Positions 1 to 9,356 of a stretch of DNA of 64,000 nucleotides are shown in pieces. Position numbers and translations under genes: made by a program. The DNA comes from Flavobacteriaceae bacterium (lineage in GTDB: Bacteria > Bacteroidota > Bacteroidia > Flavobacteriales > Flavobacteriaceae). Under the pieces are notes generated by a model. That model had not been told where the DNA came from, made no database searches, and saw only the letters and a list, made by a program, of their open reading frames with translations. The DNA lies in assembly GCA_018646605.1 (NCBI GenBank), contig JABGUL010000003.1, positions 1 through 64,000 of the forward strand. Direction: 5' to 3'. Position 1 is the first letter of the stretch; every line of letters starts with the position of its first letter.

Positions 1-33
1 TCCTTTTCGTACTAATTGTGCAATAGTTGGCAT
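1..33 (-). CDS. rpsL: 30S ribosomal protein S12, 5' end only (runs off left edge)
   Basis: Reading the minus strand from 33 down to 1 gives ATG followed by MPTIAQLVRKG, the highly conserved N-terminus of ribosomal protein S12 (usual form MPTIxQLVRKGR). Only 11 codons lie inside the window; the rest is to the left. S12 sits in the decoding centre of the 30S subunit. The start is supported by a near-perfect Bacteroidetes promoter at 68-97 on the same strand. The identification rests on a short but very characteristic peptide plus that promoter. Confidence 0.85.
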   Translation of the reverse strand, partial: MPTIAQLVRKG

Positions 34-67
34 ATATAATATCTAATTTCCCATTTTTATGGGCGTG

Positions 68-97
68 CAAATGTAGAATATTTTTTTGGGGTTTCAA
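68..97 (-). promoter_or_regulatory. rpsL promoter, Bacteroidetes type (TTG-N19-TACATTTG)
   Basis: On the minus strand TTG (97-95) is followed after exactly 19 bases by TACATTTG (75-68), matching the Bacteroidetes sigma-70 consensus TTG/TAnnTTTG. It lies 35 bases before the rpsL ATG. The rest of 98-351 is AT-rich; I see no gene, RNA or clear promoter for the following susC gene there. Confidence 0.75.
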
Positions 98-351
98 ACC
101 CATACTTTGAAATTTTTTATAATAATCTTAAAAATCATACAGACGTTACTTTTTTATTCAAAAACTCCCCAAGTAGGAGTTTACATTTTCTTCAAAAATC
201 AACATAATCAATTTAGTGAATACATTTTTGCTTATTTCACTCCAAACATTAATGTAGATTAAGTACCCCCTTCATTTAAGGATCTATTATAAACCTGTTT
301 TAACAATTAATTAAGACTTTCATTTTCTAACATAATTTAATCAATCTTTTT

Positions 352-3300
352 ATGAAAAGAAAATATATGCTTTTTTCCCTCTTAGGGGTTTTGATGGTGC
401 AATTTGGATTTGCCCAACAAAAAACAATCACAGGAAACATAACTGATGAAACGGGCAATGCCTTACCAGGTGCTACCATTTTAATTGAAAACACCCAGCG
501 AGGTGTGACATCAGATTTTGATGGTAACTATAGTGTGGAGGCTTCAGAAAATGAAGTCTTAATATTTAGCTACGTTGGATATACTGATAAAAAAATCAAA
601 ATAGACACGTCTAACAATTATAATGTCAACCTTAACCTAGACAATAAATTGGATGAGGTAGTAGTGACTTCTTTAGGAATTAAACGAGATAAAAAATCGC
701 TAGGATTCTCACAACAAACTGTAAAAGGAGCCTCACTAACTCAAGCAAAAGAAACCGATATTTCAAATGCGTTAGCAGGTAAAATTTCTGGGGTACAAAT
801 TATTGGTAATACGAGTTCTGCTTTTGGAAATTCTAGTATTAAATTAAGAGGTAACCCAAATGTATTATATGTAGTAGATGGAATTAGAATTTTTCAATCT
901 AGCGATATCAATACGGAAAACATAGCCAGCATGTCTGTTCTTAAGGGAGCTGCTGCAACAGCTTTATATGGTCCTGACGGAAGAAATGGTGTAATAATCA
1001 TAACCTCTAAAGTAGCACAAAAAGGTCCCTCAACTATTGAAATAGATTTTAATACTTCAATAAATAGTGTAGCAACATTACTCGAATATCAAGATGAATA
1101 TGGTGGTGGTTATAGTCAAACATGGGATACCTTTTCCTATAACGCTGATACTGATCCTGCAAGCTGGGCTTCTTTTGATGGACATAAAATGCCCTTGTAT
1201 CAAGCAGATGAAAGTTGGGGTCCTAAACTAGATGGAACTCCAGTACGTCACTGGGATAGCTGGGTTCCTAACACTCCTGAGTTTGGCGAATTAAGACCTT
1301 GGACTCCAAGACCTAATAATATTAGGAATTATTTTGAAAATGCACTAACAAAATTTGTTACTCTAGCGTTTACAAAAGCAGGGGAAGATTATAACATAAG
1401 AACCACCTTAACAAATTTGAATGCGGAAGGAATTATTCCTAATTCCAAAAAAACCACGACCAAGTTTTCAATAAACCTATCTTATGATATTACAGACAAG
1501 TTTGAGTTTTATACCATTATAAATTATGAGGATCGACATTTCCTAAATAATCCTGATCAAGGATATGGAAATTTAGCTTCAAACTTTAACCAATGGTGGC
1601 AAAGACAATTAGACATGGATCGTCTAAGAAACTATGAACGCAATGGTCAGCTTACCTCATGGAACATTAATGGGCCTCGAAATTCAAAACCTTTGTATTG
1701 GGATTCTCCATTTTTACACTCGTATGAAAATTATAAAAATGATTATATGAATACTACCTATGGAAAACTAGGTGGAATTTACACATTCAATGATAAATTT
1801 AACGTAAAAGCTGAGTTTCGCAGAACCTTTCACTCTTTTTCACATGATGATAGAGCAACGACAAAAAGTGTTTTGGACCCATCTAAATACAGTGAATTTT
1901 ATGCAACAAATAATAGATCGGAGTTTTTTGGAATTGCCAATTACTCAGATAAATATTTAGATGGTAATTTAGATTTAAACGCAAGTTTAGGAGGTGAAAT
2001 TATAAAAACTGAATATAAGTCTTTGAATTCACAATCAATTGGCGGTCTAACAATTCCTGGGTTTTACAACCTAAGTGGATCTAGGGATCCTGTGAGATCA
2101 AATAATTCTTTTAGATCAGATGAAAGAAGAGGTGTTTTTGCATTAGGTTCACTAGGTTTTAAAAGTATGCTTTATTTAGACAGTTCCTATAGACTAGATT
2201 GGTCTTCTACTGCAAAGCCAGACGATAATAGAGTTGAAACGTTTGGAACTTCTGTAAGCTTTTTAGCTCATAAGCTGTTTTCTAAAAGTGATGTGATAAC
2301 ATTTTCAAAATTAAGAGCTGGATATGCGCAAGCTCCATATTTTCCTGGACCTTATAATGTTGGAAGCACTTATAATGTAGGAAGTCTATATAATGGAAAT
2401 GGAACTCTTTCGGTTAGTAATAGACAAGAAAATCCAAATTTAATTGGAGGTACCCGAACAGAACTTGAGGTAGGAACGGAATTACACTTTTTCGAAAATA
2501 AACTAGCTCTTGATTTTACTTATTTCAAAAGAATTGATAGTGACATTCCTGTTACTGTTCCTTTAGATGGTTCAACGGGATATTCATCAATCGTTTTAAA
2601 TTCTGGAAAACAGACATCTAACGGTTTAGAATTTGGTCTTTCCGGAGATGTTGTAAAATCAGAAAATTTTAGTTGGGATATTGGTGCAAATTTTGCAACG
2701 TTAACAAGATTTGTTGATGAATTATACCCTGGTATTGAATCAAGGGATTTGAGTAGTTACACTTCAAACATGAAACTACAAGAAAGAGTAGGTCAAGAAT
2801 GGGGATTGTTTTACGGTAGAGGCTATGCCATCCATACTGATGGCTCTAAAATCTATAGAGCTCGTAGCGGTGGGAATTATAGTTACTCTAGAGAAACCAA
2901 CAAGCTTTTAGGTAGTTTATTACCTGATTTCACAGGTGGATTCACCTCCAATATGGCGTATAAAAACTTTAGCTTAAACCTTGGGTTTGATTTTCAAAAA
3001 GGAGGTCTATATTATTCAAGAACCGAACGCTACTTTGATCATTCTGGATTATCAGTTATGACAGCAGGAGTAAATGATTTGGGGAATCCTAAAAGAGATC
3101 CTGTTGAAAATGGTGGGGGAGTTCACATACAAGGTGTTCTTCAAACAGGTGTAGATGAGAATGGAACCCCAATCTCAGACGGAACCGTTGTTGACGCATA
3201 TGTAAACCCAAAAGACCTATATGGACTTGGGAATCTAGGAAATATTTATAAAAACAATGTTCATGATGCTTCGTACATAAAACTAAGAACCGTAAGAATC

Positions 3301-3510
3301 AACTATTCTTTTGATAAGGATGTTTTACAAAAAGTAAACCTAAAAGGAGCAACAATTGGCCTTTATGCAAATAATGTATGGCTAATTTATTCAGACTTAC
3401 CTTGGATTGATCCTTCTGAAATAGAAAGAAGAAGCGGTCATAACTGGGCTGAAGCAGGCCAGTTACCAAACACAAGATCCGTAGGGGTAAACTTAAATTT
3501 AAGATTTTAA
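352..3510 (+). CDS. SusC/RagA-family TonB-dependent outer membrane transporter (first copy)
   Basis: A 1052-residue TonB-dependent transporter of the SusC class. It has a signal peptide ending near FGFAQ, a carboxypeptidase-regulatory-like domain (about residues 23-105, with GNITDETGNALPGATI and DFDGNYSV) typical of Bacteroidetes SusC proteins, a plug domain (about 110-225, with LYVVDGIRI and LKGAAATALYG) and a long beta-barrel ending in LNLRF, whose terminal Phe is the usual barrel signal. SusC proteins import ligands bound by a lipoprotein SusD partner, energised by TonB. The matching susD starts 11 bases downstream. No glycan enzymes, peptidases or regulators lie beside it, so the substrate (sugar, peptide or other) cannot be told. 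Length is normal for the family. Confidence 0.95.
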   Translation: MKRKYMLFSLLGVLMVQFGFAQQKTITGNITDETGNALPGATILIENTQRGVTSDFDGNYSVEASENEVLIFSYVGYTDKKIKIDTSNNYNVNLNLDNKLDEVVVTSLGIKRDKKSLGFSQQTVKGASLTQAKETDISNALAGKISGVQIIGNTSSAFGNSSIKLRGNPNVLYVVDGIRIFQSSDINTENIASMSVLKGAAATALYGPDGRNGVIIITSKVAQKGPSTIEIDFNTSINSVATLLEYQDEYGGGYSQTWDTFSYNADTDPASWASFDGHKMPLYQADESWGPKLDGTPVRHWDSWVPNTPEFGELRPWTPRPNNIRNYFENALTKFVTLAFTKAGEDYNIRTTLTNLNAEGIIPNSKKTTTKFSINLSYDITDKFEFYTIINYEDRHFLNNPDQGYGNLASNFNQWWQRQLDMDRLRNYERNGQLTSWNINGPRNSKPLYWDSPFLHSYENYKNDYMNTTYGKLGGIYTFNDKFNVKAEFRRTFHSFSHDDRATTKSVLDPSKYSEFYATNNRSEFFGIANYSDKYLDGNLDLNASLGGEIIKTEYKSLNSQSIGGLTIPGFYNLSGSRDPVRSNNSFRSDERRGVFALGSLGFKSMLYLDSSYRLDWSSTAKPDDNRVETFGTSVSFLAHKLFSKSDVITFSKLRAGYAQAPYFPGPYNVGSTYNVGSLYNGNGTLSVSNRQENPNLIGGTRTELEVGTELHFFENKLALDFTYFKRIDSDIPVTVPLDGSTGYSSIVLNSGKQTSNGLEFGLSGDVVKSENFSWDIGANFATLTRFVDELYPGIESRDLSSYTSNMKLQERVGQEWGLFYGRGYAIHTDGSKIYRARSGGNYSYSRETNKLLGSLLPDFTGGFTSNMAYKNFSLNLGFDFQKGGLYYSRTERYFDHSGLSVMTAGVNDLGNPKRDPVENGGGVHIQGVLQTGVDENGTPISDGTVVDAYVNPKDLYGLGNLGNIYKNNVHDASYIKLRTVRINYSFDKDVLQKVNLKGATIGLYANNVWLIYSDLPWIDPSEIERRSGHNWAEAGQLPNTRSVGVNLNLRF

Positions 3511-3521
3511 AATTGTATAAA

Positions 3522-4973
3522 ATGAAAAAAACAATAAAGAACATCGCATTTTTGGTTTGTATATCAATATGCTATATATCATGTGAAGCCATCGATTTTG
3601 GTGATATCAACGAAAATCCAAATGGACCGACAGTAGCGGTTACTTCTCAGCTATTAACCGAGGCTCAAAAAGCAATAGGAAACTCAGTTGTAACGAGTGT
3701 TAAGGGTATATTATTTACCCAGCAATTAACAGAAGGGCAATATCCTTCTAGTTCTAGATATACCGGTTTGACAAGTAATTACAACGGATGGTATACAGGT
3801 CCTATTCAGAATTTAAATGAAATCATTAAAATTAACAGAGATGAGGATTTAATGACGACTGCTGAAGCTTTTGGAGACAACAATAATCAAATAGCTGTAG
3901 CTAAAATCATTAGAGCCTTTTTACTTCAAAACATAACAGATCGATGGGGAGCATTGCCTTGGACTGAGGCGTTTCAAGGAATTGATTTCCCTCAGCCAAA
4001 GTTTGACACACAAGAGGAACTTTATAATTATATGTTCGTCGAAGTTGACGAAGCTTTATCTCTTATCAACATTGATAACAGTGGGCCTAAAGGAGATTTG
4101 ATTTTTAATGGAAATATGTCACGTTGGAAAACATTTGCAAATACATTGAAAATGACCATGGCTTTAAGAATCTCAGATGCAAATCCTTCTTTAGCAAAAT
4201 CAAAGTTTGAAGCTGCTATTGCTGGTGGAGTTATAAAAAGCAATTCAGAAAATATCCTGTTCAATTTTGGAGCCGATGATGGTAGTGATAATCCATGGCA
4301 AGATCGTTTTGAATCGAGAGTTGATTATCTCCTTTCTGAAACCTTAGCAAATGCATTAAGAACAAATCAAGATCCAAGACTTTTTAAATATGTAGAACCT
4401 TCAAGAGATGGATCTATTTCGGAAACTAATTTTCCAAATGGTATTGATGCTAAATATGTTGGAGCTCCAAATGGATATGTAAATGGTAATGTTCAAGATT
4501 ACTCTTTACCCACAAGAACAGTAACCGGAAATCAAAGATATAAATCACCAATATATACTTCTGCACAAGTGAAATTATCTTTAGCTGAAGCAAAGCTAAA
4601 AGGATGGAGTATAGGAAGTGGAACTGTCGAAAGTCTTTTAAAAGAAGGAATTGAAGAATCAATGCGCTTTTGGGGAGTTGATGAATTAGATATCAATGCT
4701 TACACCGATGCACATACATCTGCAACCCTGGCAGATATCGCTTATGAAAAATGGGTTGCGCTATATCTAAATGGTCCCGAAGCATGGGCTGAATGGAGAA
4801 GATTAGACATGCCTGTTTTAATTCCCTCTGGAAATGCAGTGGATCCTAGAATTCCTGTACGAGATGCTTATGATTCTTCTATTGAAGATAATAATTCGGC
4901 CAACTATGCAAGTATTATTAGTATTCAAGGACCAGACAATCTTCACACCAAGTTATGGTGGGATAAAAATTAG
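3522..4973 (+). CDS. SusD/RagB-family nutrient-binding lipoprotein (first copy)
   Basis: Surface lipoprotein partner of the upstream SusC. The reading frame is open from a TTG at 3513, but the ATG at 3522 gives a proper lipoprotein signal peptide (MKKTIKNIAFL..., lipobox YISC), so I use that start; length is then 483 residues. SusD-family features are the helical TPR-like core with RAFLLQNITDRWGALPW (compare the usual FxxLxDxYGDVPY) and a Trp-rich C-terminal part. SusD caps the SusC pore and delivers ligand to it. It forms a two-gene operon with susC and ends at the terminator at 5001-5035. Substrate unknown. Confidence 0.93.
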   Translation: MKKTIKNIAFLVCISICYISCEAIDFGDINENPNGPTVAVTSQLLTEAQKAIGNSVVTSVKGILFTQQLTEGQYPSSSRYTGLTSNYNGWYTGPIQNLNEIIKINRDEDLMTTAEAFGDNNNQIAVAKIIRAFLLQNITDRWGALPWTEAFQGIDFPQPKFDTQEELYNYMFVEVDEALSLINIDNSGPKGDLIFNGNMSRWKTFANTLKMTMALRISDANPSLAKSKFEAAIAGGVIKSNSENILFNFGADDGSDNPWQDRFESRVDYLLSETLANALRTNQDPRLFKYVEPSRDGSISETNFPNGIDAKYVGAPNGYVNGNVQDYSLPTRTVTGNQRYKSPIYTSAQVKLSLAEAKLKGWSIGSGTVESLLKEGIEESMRFWGVDELDINAYTDAHTSATLADIAYEKWVALYLNGPEAWAEWRRLDMPVLIPSGNAVDPRIPVRDAYDSSIEDNNSANYASIISIQGPDNLHTKLWWDKN

Positions 4974-5000
4974 GTTTAATATTCAACCTAAATTATACTA

Positions 5001-5035
5001 AAAAGTGCATTCCATTTGGGATGCACTTTTTTTTT
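5001..5035 (+). terminator. Rho-independent terminator after first susCD pair
   Basis: A perfect 10-bp stem AAAAGTGCAT (5001-5010) / ATGCACTTTT (5021-5030) with a 10-base loop is followed by a T run to 5035. It lies 27 bases after the susD stop and ends the susC1-susD1 unit. Confidence 0.85.
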
Positions 5036-5188
5036 ACAATGGTTTTTGAATTGTCAGCTAGGTAATGTAAACATTGATAATTTATATTATTTAAAAAAGG
5101 TTGATGAGACTGGAAAATTAATTTTAATAACGAAAGCAAAAATTATATGAACAACATCTTTTTTTTTTATAAGTTTGAAAAAAAATCG

Positions 5189-5920
5189 ATGAAAAAATCT
5201 TTCTATATACTATCGTTATTTTTCACTTTAACGTTCCTGCATTCCCAAACAGGGAAAGGTTATGGCATTGGCTCAAACGGGGTTCAATCAGACGGAAGAC
5301 TCATAGATATTTTTGAAAACATCAAAAACAGAGCAAATTCGGCAACTAAAGCTACAGCTTCAATTAAAGGGAGTCCTTATTTTGACGAAGGTTTCAAAAC
5401 CGCTCAGGTAGAATATTTCGGTACTGTTTTAAAAGATAATATTTATTTGAGATACAATGCATTTAGTGATGAAATGGAAATGTCAAAAACTTCCAGCCAG
5501 AATTCCTCCGAGGACATCCTTATTAAAAACAACAAAGTAGCCTGTGTAATTGAAGGAGAAACGTATCGATATTTGGGATATATCAATGAAAATCAACCTC
5601 CAGCAGTAGGTTATGTTAAAGAACTGTTCAAGGGATCTGTTTTTGCATTTTATGTTAGAGAGACAAAAGTGTATATGGAGGCAACTACTGCAAGGACTTC
5701 TCTAGAACGTTCATTTCCCGCACGTTTCGTAGATAATATTGACTACTATTATGCTGTAGAAAATGGGCCTCTTCAGGAAGTTAAATTATCAAAAAAGAAA
5801 ATTTTAACAGCTCTAAAGCCCTACACAAATGACATCAGAGCTTTTATTGACGAAAATGATTACAAATTAAAAAAATTACAAGAAGTTGTGGACTTATTCA
5901 CTTTTCTGGAGACCCTCTGA
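5189..5920 (+). CDS. exported protein of unknown function
   Basis: A 243-residue protein that I do not recognise. I chose the ATG at 5189, since it begins a clean signal peptide (MKKSFYILSLFFTLTFLHSQ); an in-frame ATG at 5147 would add 14 residues including a run of Phe. The mature part has a Gly-rich N-terminus (TGKGYGIGSNG), then mixed alpha/beta sequence with many aromatic residues (YLRYNAFSDEMEM, YRYLGYINE) and a Lys-rich helical C-terminus. No lipobox and no membrane segment after the signal. It stands alone between two terminators, so it is probably transcribed by itself; a link to either Sus pair is not shown. Confidence 0.8.
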   Translation: MKKSFYILSLFFTLTFLHSQTGKGYGIGSNGVQSDGRLIDIFENIKNRANSATKATASIKGSPYFDEGFKTAQVEYFGTVLKDNIYLRYNAFSDEMEMSKTSSQNSSEDILIKNNKVACVIEGETYRYLGYINENQPPAVGYVKELFKGSVFAFYVRETKVYMEATTARTSLERSFPARFVDNIDYYYAVENGPLQEVKLSKKKILTALKPYTNDIRAFIDENDYKLKKLQEVVDLFTFLETL

Positions 5921-5925
5921 TAAAA

Positions 5926-5973
5926 AAACTCAAAACCTCAATAATCCCAATGAATTATTGAGGTTTTGAGTTT
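5926..5973. terminator. long perfect hairpin terminator, probably bidirectional
   Basis: A 20-bp perfect inverted repeat: left arm 5926-5945 (begins AAACTCAAAACC), right arm 5954-5973 (ends GGTTTTGAGTTT), 8-base loop. It starts 6 bases after the stop of the exported protein gene, with an A run before the left arm and Ts in the right arm. The stem is unusually long for a simple terminator but the position fits one. Confidence 0.8.
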
Positions 5974-6066
5974 ATCAAACCTTTTGAAAACAATCTATTT
6001 CTCATTAAAAAATTATTTTAATTCATAAATTTTTTGTTTTTATTAACATTTATTGAGCATAATAAT

Positions 6067-6074
6067 TAAATTTG
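6067..6074 (+). promoter_or_regulatory. candidate -7 box for second susC (TAAATTTG)
   Basis: TAAATTTG matches the Bacteroidetes -7 element TAnnTTTG and ends 20 bases before the susC2 ATG. No TTG -33 element is found at the usual 19-21 bp spacing, so only half of the promoter is visible. Confidence 0.5.
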
Positions 6075-6094
6075 TCGGATAAAATTTATTTCAA

Positions 6095-9000
6095 ATGAAA
6101 CATTTATACTATTTAACATCTCTTTTGCTTTGCGTTCAATTCGCAATAGCACAGAGTACTGTAACAGGTAATGTTACCGATGATCAAGGGGTGCCGCTTC
6201 CTGGTGCTACGATCCTAGAAGTAGGAACTAGCAACGGAACCACAACCGATTTTGACGGTAACTATTCCATCTCAGTTCAAGATGGTGCCTCTATCTCTGC
6301 AAGCTTTGTAGGGTATGAAACTGCAACAACAGCTGTTGCTGGCCAAGATCAAATTAACTTTTCTTTAGATCAAGGAAACCAACTAGAAGAGGTTATTGTC
6401 ACGTCCCTAGGGATTAAGCGTGAGAAACAAGCCTTGGGTTATGCGGTATCCGAAGTATCGAACGAATCTATTGAGCAACGTGCTGAAGGTGATATCGGTC
6501 GTGTACTAACTGGAAAAGCTTCAGGGGTTCAAATTACTAACCAGTCTGGATTATCTGGATCAGGGACAAGTATTGTAATTCGTGGTTTTAACTCCTTCTC
6601 TCAAGGAAACCAACCTTTATTCATTGTAGATGGCGTACCATTTAGTAGTGAAACAAATAACCAAGGTAGTTTCGTTGATGGTAACAATGGTTCTTCACGA
6701 TTCCTAGATATTGATCCAAATAACATTGAAGCCGTGAGTGTTTTAAAAGGTTTAGCAGCTGCTACACTTTATGGAACGCAAGGTAGAAATGGGGTAATCT
6801 TGATAACAACTAAATCTGGTAGTTCTTCAAACGGTGAGGTTAAGAAAAATGAAATTACAATCAATTCATCTTACTTTAATGTAGAGTTCGCCTCGATGCC
6901 TGAACTCCAAAATCAGTATGGAAATGGATTTGACCAAGCTTTCGGATGGTTCTTCTCAAACTGGGGTCCTAGTTTTGACGAAGGAGGACCTGCTGGATGG
7001 GGTGGACAAAGTTCAATCAATGGTACCGTGTCTGGTACTCCTGGTTTTTTAAGACACCCATATACAACAGCAAGTTCTGCTACTGGTATTCCACAAATAC
7101 TAGATGCACTAGGAATTGCTCCAGACGCATTATATGAGTGGAAACCTTACGATAGCATTGGTGGATTCTTTAATACAGGTCACGTTTTTAGTAACAACGT
7201 TAACCTTAGAGGTGCAAGTAGTGACGGTACAGTTAATTACAATATCAACTATGGTAACCTAGAAGATGTAGGATTTACTCCTGGAAACTCTGTAAACAGA
7301 AACACATTAAGTTTCGGTGGAAATGCACAACTTTCTAACAACTTTACAGTTGGAGGAACTTTAAACTTCACTCAAACTAAATTCAAAACTCCTCCTGTAG
7401 CTGCTGGTCGTGGTAGTAACGTAGGTGGAGAAGGAGCTTCTGTTTTTGCTAACGTATTTTATACACCACGAAGTGTGGATTTGATGGGGCTTCCTTATCA
7501 AAACCCTGTTACTGGTGAATCAATCTACTACAGACAAAACAACAGTATTCAAAATCCAAATTGGACAGTAGCCAATGCAGCAAACATCCAGAACACAAAT
7601 CGTGTTTTTGGTGGGGCTAATCTTGCTTACGCTATTAATGATAATCTTAATGTTGCCTACCGCTATGGTGTTGATGTTTATTCAGAGAATAACATTAACT
7701 ACTCTAACAAAGGAGGGAAAACGGGATCTATTGTAAACCAAAATGGAATTTACGAAACTTGGAATAATACCAAATCTATTTACAATCATAACTTTAACAT
7801 AAGCGGAGATTATGATATAGATGATTTCGGAGTAACATTTAACGTGGGTGTTGATTCAAGAAGTGATACTTTTGACCAAAATGGTACAAGAAGTACAGGG
7901 CAACAAGTTTTTAACGTTTTACGTCACTTCAACTTTGAGCAGCAAGATGAAATCCAATATCTTGAAAAAAGAAACATAATGGGTGCATTTGCTCAAACAG
8001 AAATAGATTACAACCGTTGGATTTATTTAACACTTGCAGCTCGTAAAGATTGGGTATCAAACCTTGCTGAAGCTAATCGATCAATCATTTATCCATCTGC
8101 TAGTGCATCATTTATTCCAACTTCAGCATTTCCTGAGTTGAAGAGTGATATCATTAGTTTGCTCAAATTAAGAGCGGGTTATGGTACATCAGCAAACTTT
8201 CCATTTGGATATCCTATTGCTGCAACACTTAACTTAGATACTCAATCTTTCATCAAAAACGGAAATTATGTGATTGCAAATACTTCTGGTTCTGTATTAG
8301 GAAATCCAGATTTAAAGCCTGAGCGTATTGACGAGCTTGAGATTGGAGTTGAAGGACGTTTCTTCAATAACAGATTAAGCTTAGATTTATCAATCTACAA
8401 CAAAAAGACAAACGATTTAATTATTAATCGTCCTTTAGACCCATCAACGGGTTATACTTCAACACAAACCAATATTGGTTTAATTGAAAATAAAGGAGTT
8501 GAGTTAGACTTATCTTTTGACTGGATACAAAGTAATGATGGTTTAAACTGGAATACTTCAATGAATTGGTCTACTAACGATGCTATCGTTGTTGACTTAG
8601 GAGAAGATACAGACAAAATCGTTTATGCTGGATTTGGAACTTTAGGTAATGCTGCAATTCCTGGGGAATCCTTAGGAACTATTATTGGGTCTTCCAATAC
8701 GAGAGATTCTTCAATTGAAAATTTCCGTTGGTTACCTGGTAACAGTGTAGTAAACAACCAAGGTAGTTATGCTATCACTCAAGATCCAACAATTATTGGA
8801 GATGCAAATCCTGATTGGATTGCAAACGTTAGCAATAGTATTTCTTATAAGAACTTAAGTTTTAATTTCTTATTTAACTATCAACAGGGTGGAGATATAT
8901 TTACCTATACTGTTGCAACACTATTAGGACGTGGTTTATCTTCAGACACTTTAGATCGTGAATTATCTTTCATCCTTCCAGGTGTAAATGCAAATGGACA

Positions 9001-9337
9001 ACAAAATACTAAGCAAATCAATAACTCAACATTCTACTTTAGTAACGTATTATACGGTTCTGATGAAATGTTAGTTTACGACGCAAGCCACTGGAGATTG
9101 GGTGAAATTTCACTTTCTTACAGTTTGCCTCAGAGCCTAATCGAAAATACTCCTTTTGGGAACATTTCTTTTACTGCCTCTGGATTTAACTTATTCTACA
9201 ATGCATATAACACTCCTCCTGGAACAAATTTTGATCCAAACATCGCAGGGGTTGGAGTTGGAAACGGTAGAGGATTTGACTTCCTTAACGGACCAAGTGC
9301 AAAGAGATATGGTGGAAGTATAAAACTTACATTCTAA
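6095..9337 (+). CDS. SusC/RagA-family TonB-dependent outer membrane transporter (second copy)
   Basis: A 1080-residue SusC-class transporter: signal peptide ending near FAIAQ, carboxypeptidase-regulatory-like domain (about residues 21-100, TVTGNVTDDQGVPLPGATI), plug domain with LFIVDGVPF and VLKGLAAATLYG, and a barrel ending in SIKLTF. It shares the domain plan of the copy at 352 but is clearly a different protein. It heads a three-gene unit with a SusD and a small lipoprotein. By eye its codons favour AAC and other C-ending forms more than the first susC, as in highly expressed genes; I have not counted this. Substrate not evident. Confidence 0.95.
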   Translation: MKHLYYLTSLLLCVQFAIAQSTVTGNVTDDQGVPLPGATILEVGTSNGTTTDFDGNYSISVQDGASISASFVGYETATTAVAGQDQINFSLDQGNQLEEVIVTSLGIKREKQALGYAVSEVSNESIEQRAEGDIGRVLTGKASGVQITNQSGLSGSGTSIVIRGFNSFSQGNQPLFIVDGVPFSSETNNQGSFVDGNNGSSRFLDIDPNNIEAVSVLKGLAAATLYGTQGRNGVILITTKSGSSSNGEVKKNEITINSSYFNVEFASMPELQNQYGNGFDQAFGWFFSNWGPSFDEGGPAGWGGQSSINGTVSGTPGFLRHPYTTASSATGIPQILDALGIAPDALYEWKPYDSIGGFFNTGHVFSNNVNLRGASSDGTVNYNINYGNLEDVGFTPGNSVNRNTLSFGGNAQLSNNFTVGGTLNFTQTKFKTPPVAAGRGSNVGGEGASVFANVFYTPRSVDLMGLPYQNPVTGESIYYRQNNSIQNPNWTVANAANIQNTNRVFGGANLAYAINDNLNVAYRYGVDVYSENNINYSNKGGKTGSIVNQNGIYETWNNTKSIYNHNFNISGDYDIDDFGVTFNVGVDSRSDTFDQNGTRSTGQQVFNVLRHFNFEQQDEIQYLEKRNIMGAFAQTEIDYNRWIYLTLAARKDWVSNLAEANRSIIYPSASASFIPTSAFPELKSDIISLLKLRAGYGTSANFPFGYPIAATLNLDTQSFIKNGNYVIANTSGSVLGNPDLKPERIDELEIGVEGRFFNNRLSLDLSIYNKKTNDLIINRPLDPSTGYTSTQTNIGLIENKGVELDLSFDWIQSNDGLNWNTSMNWSTNDAIVVDLGEDTDKIVYAGFGTLGNAAIPGESLGTIIGSSNTRDSSIENFRWLPGNSVVNNQGSYAITQDPTIIGDANPDWIANVSNSISYKNLSFNFLFNYQQGGDIFTYTVATLLGRGLSSDTLDRELSFILPGVNANGQQNTKQINNSTFYFSNVLYGSDEMLVYDASHWRLGEISLSYSLPQSLIENTPFGNISFTASGFNLFYNAYNTPPGTNFDPNIAGVGVGNGRGFDFLNGPSAKRYGGSIKLTF

Positions 9338-9356
9338 CAACTTAAAAAATAGAAAC

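Noticed and set aside
5147-5188. ATG at 5147 as start of the exported protein
   Set aside because: It adds a Phe-rich 14-residue piece before a complete signal peptide that begins at 5189.
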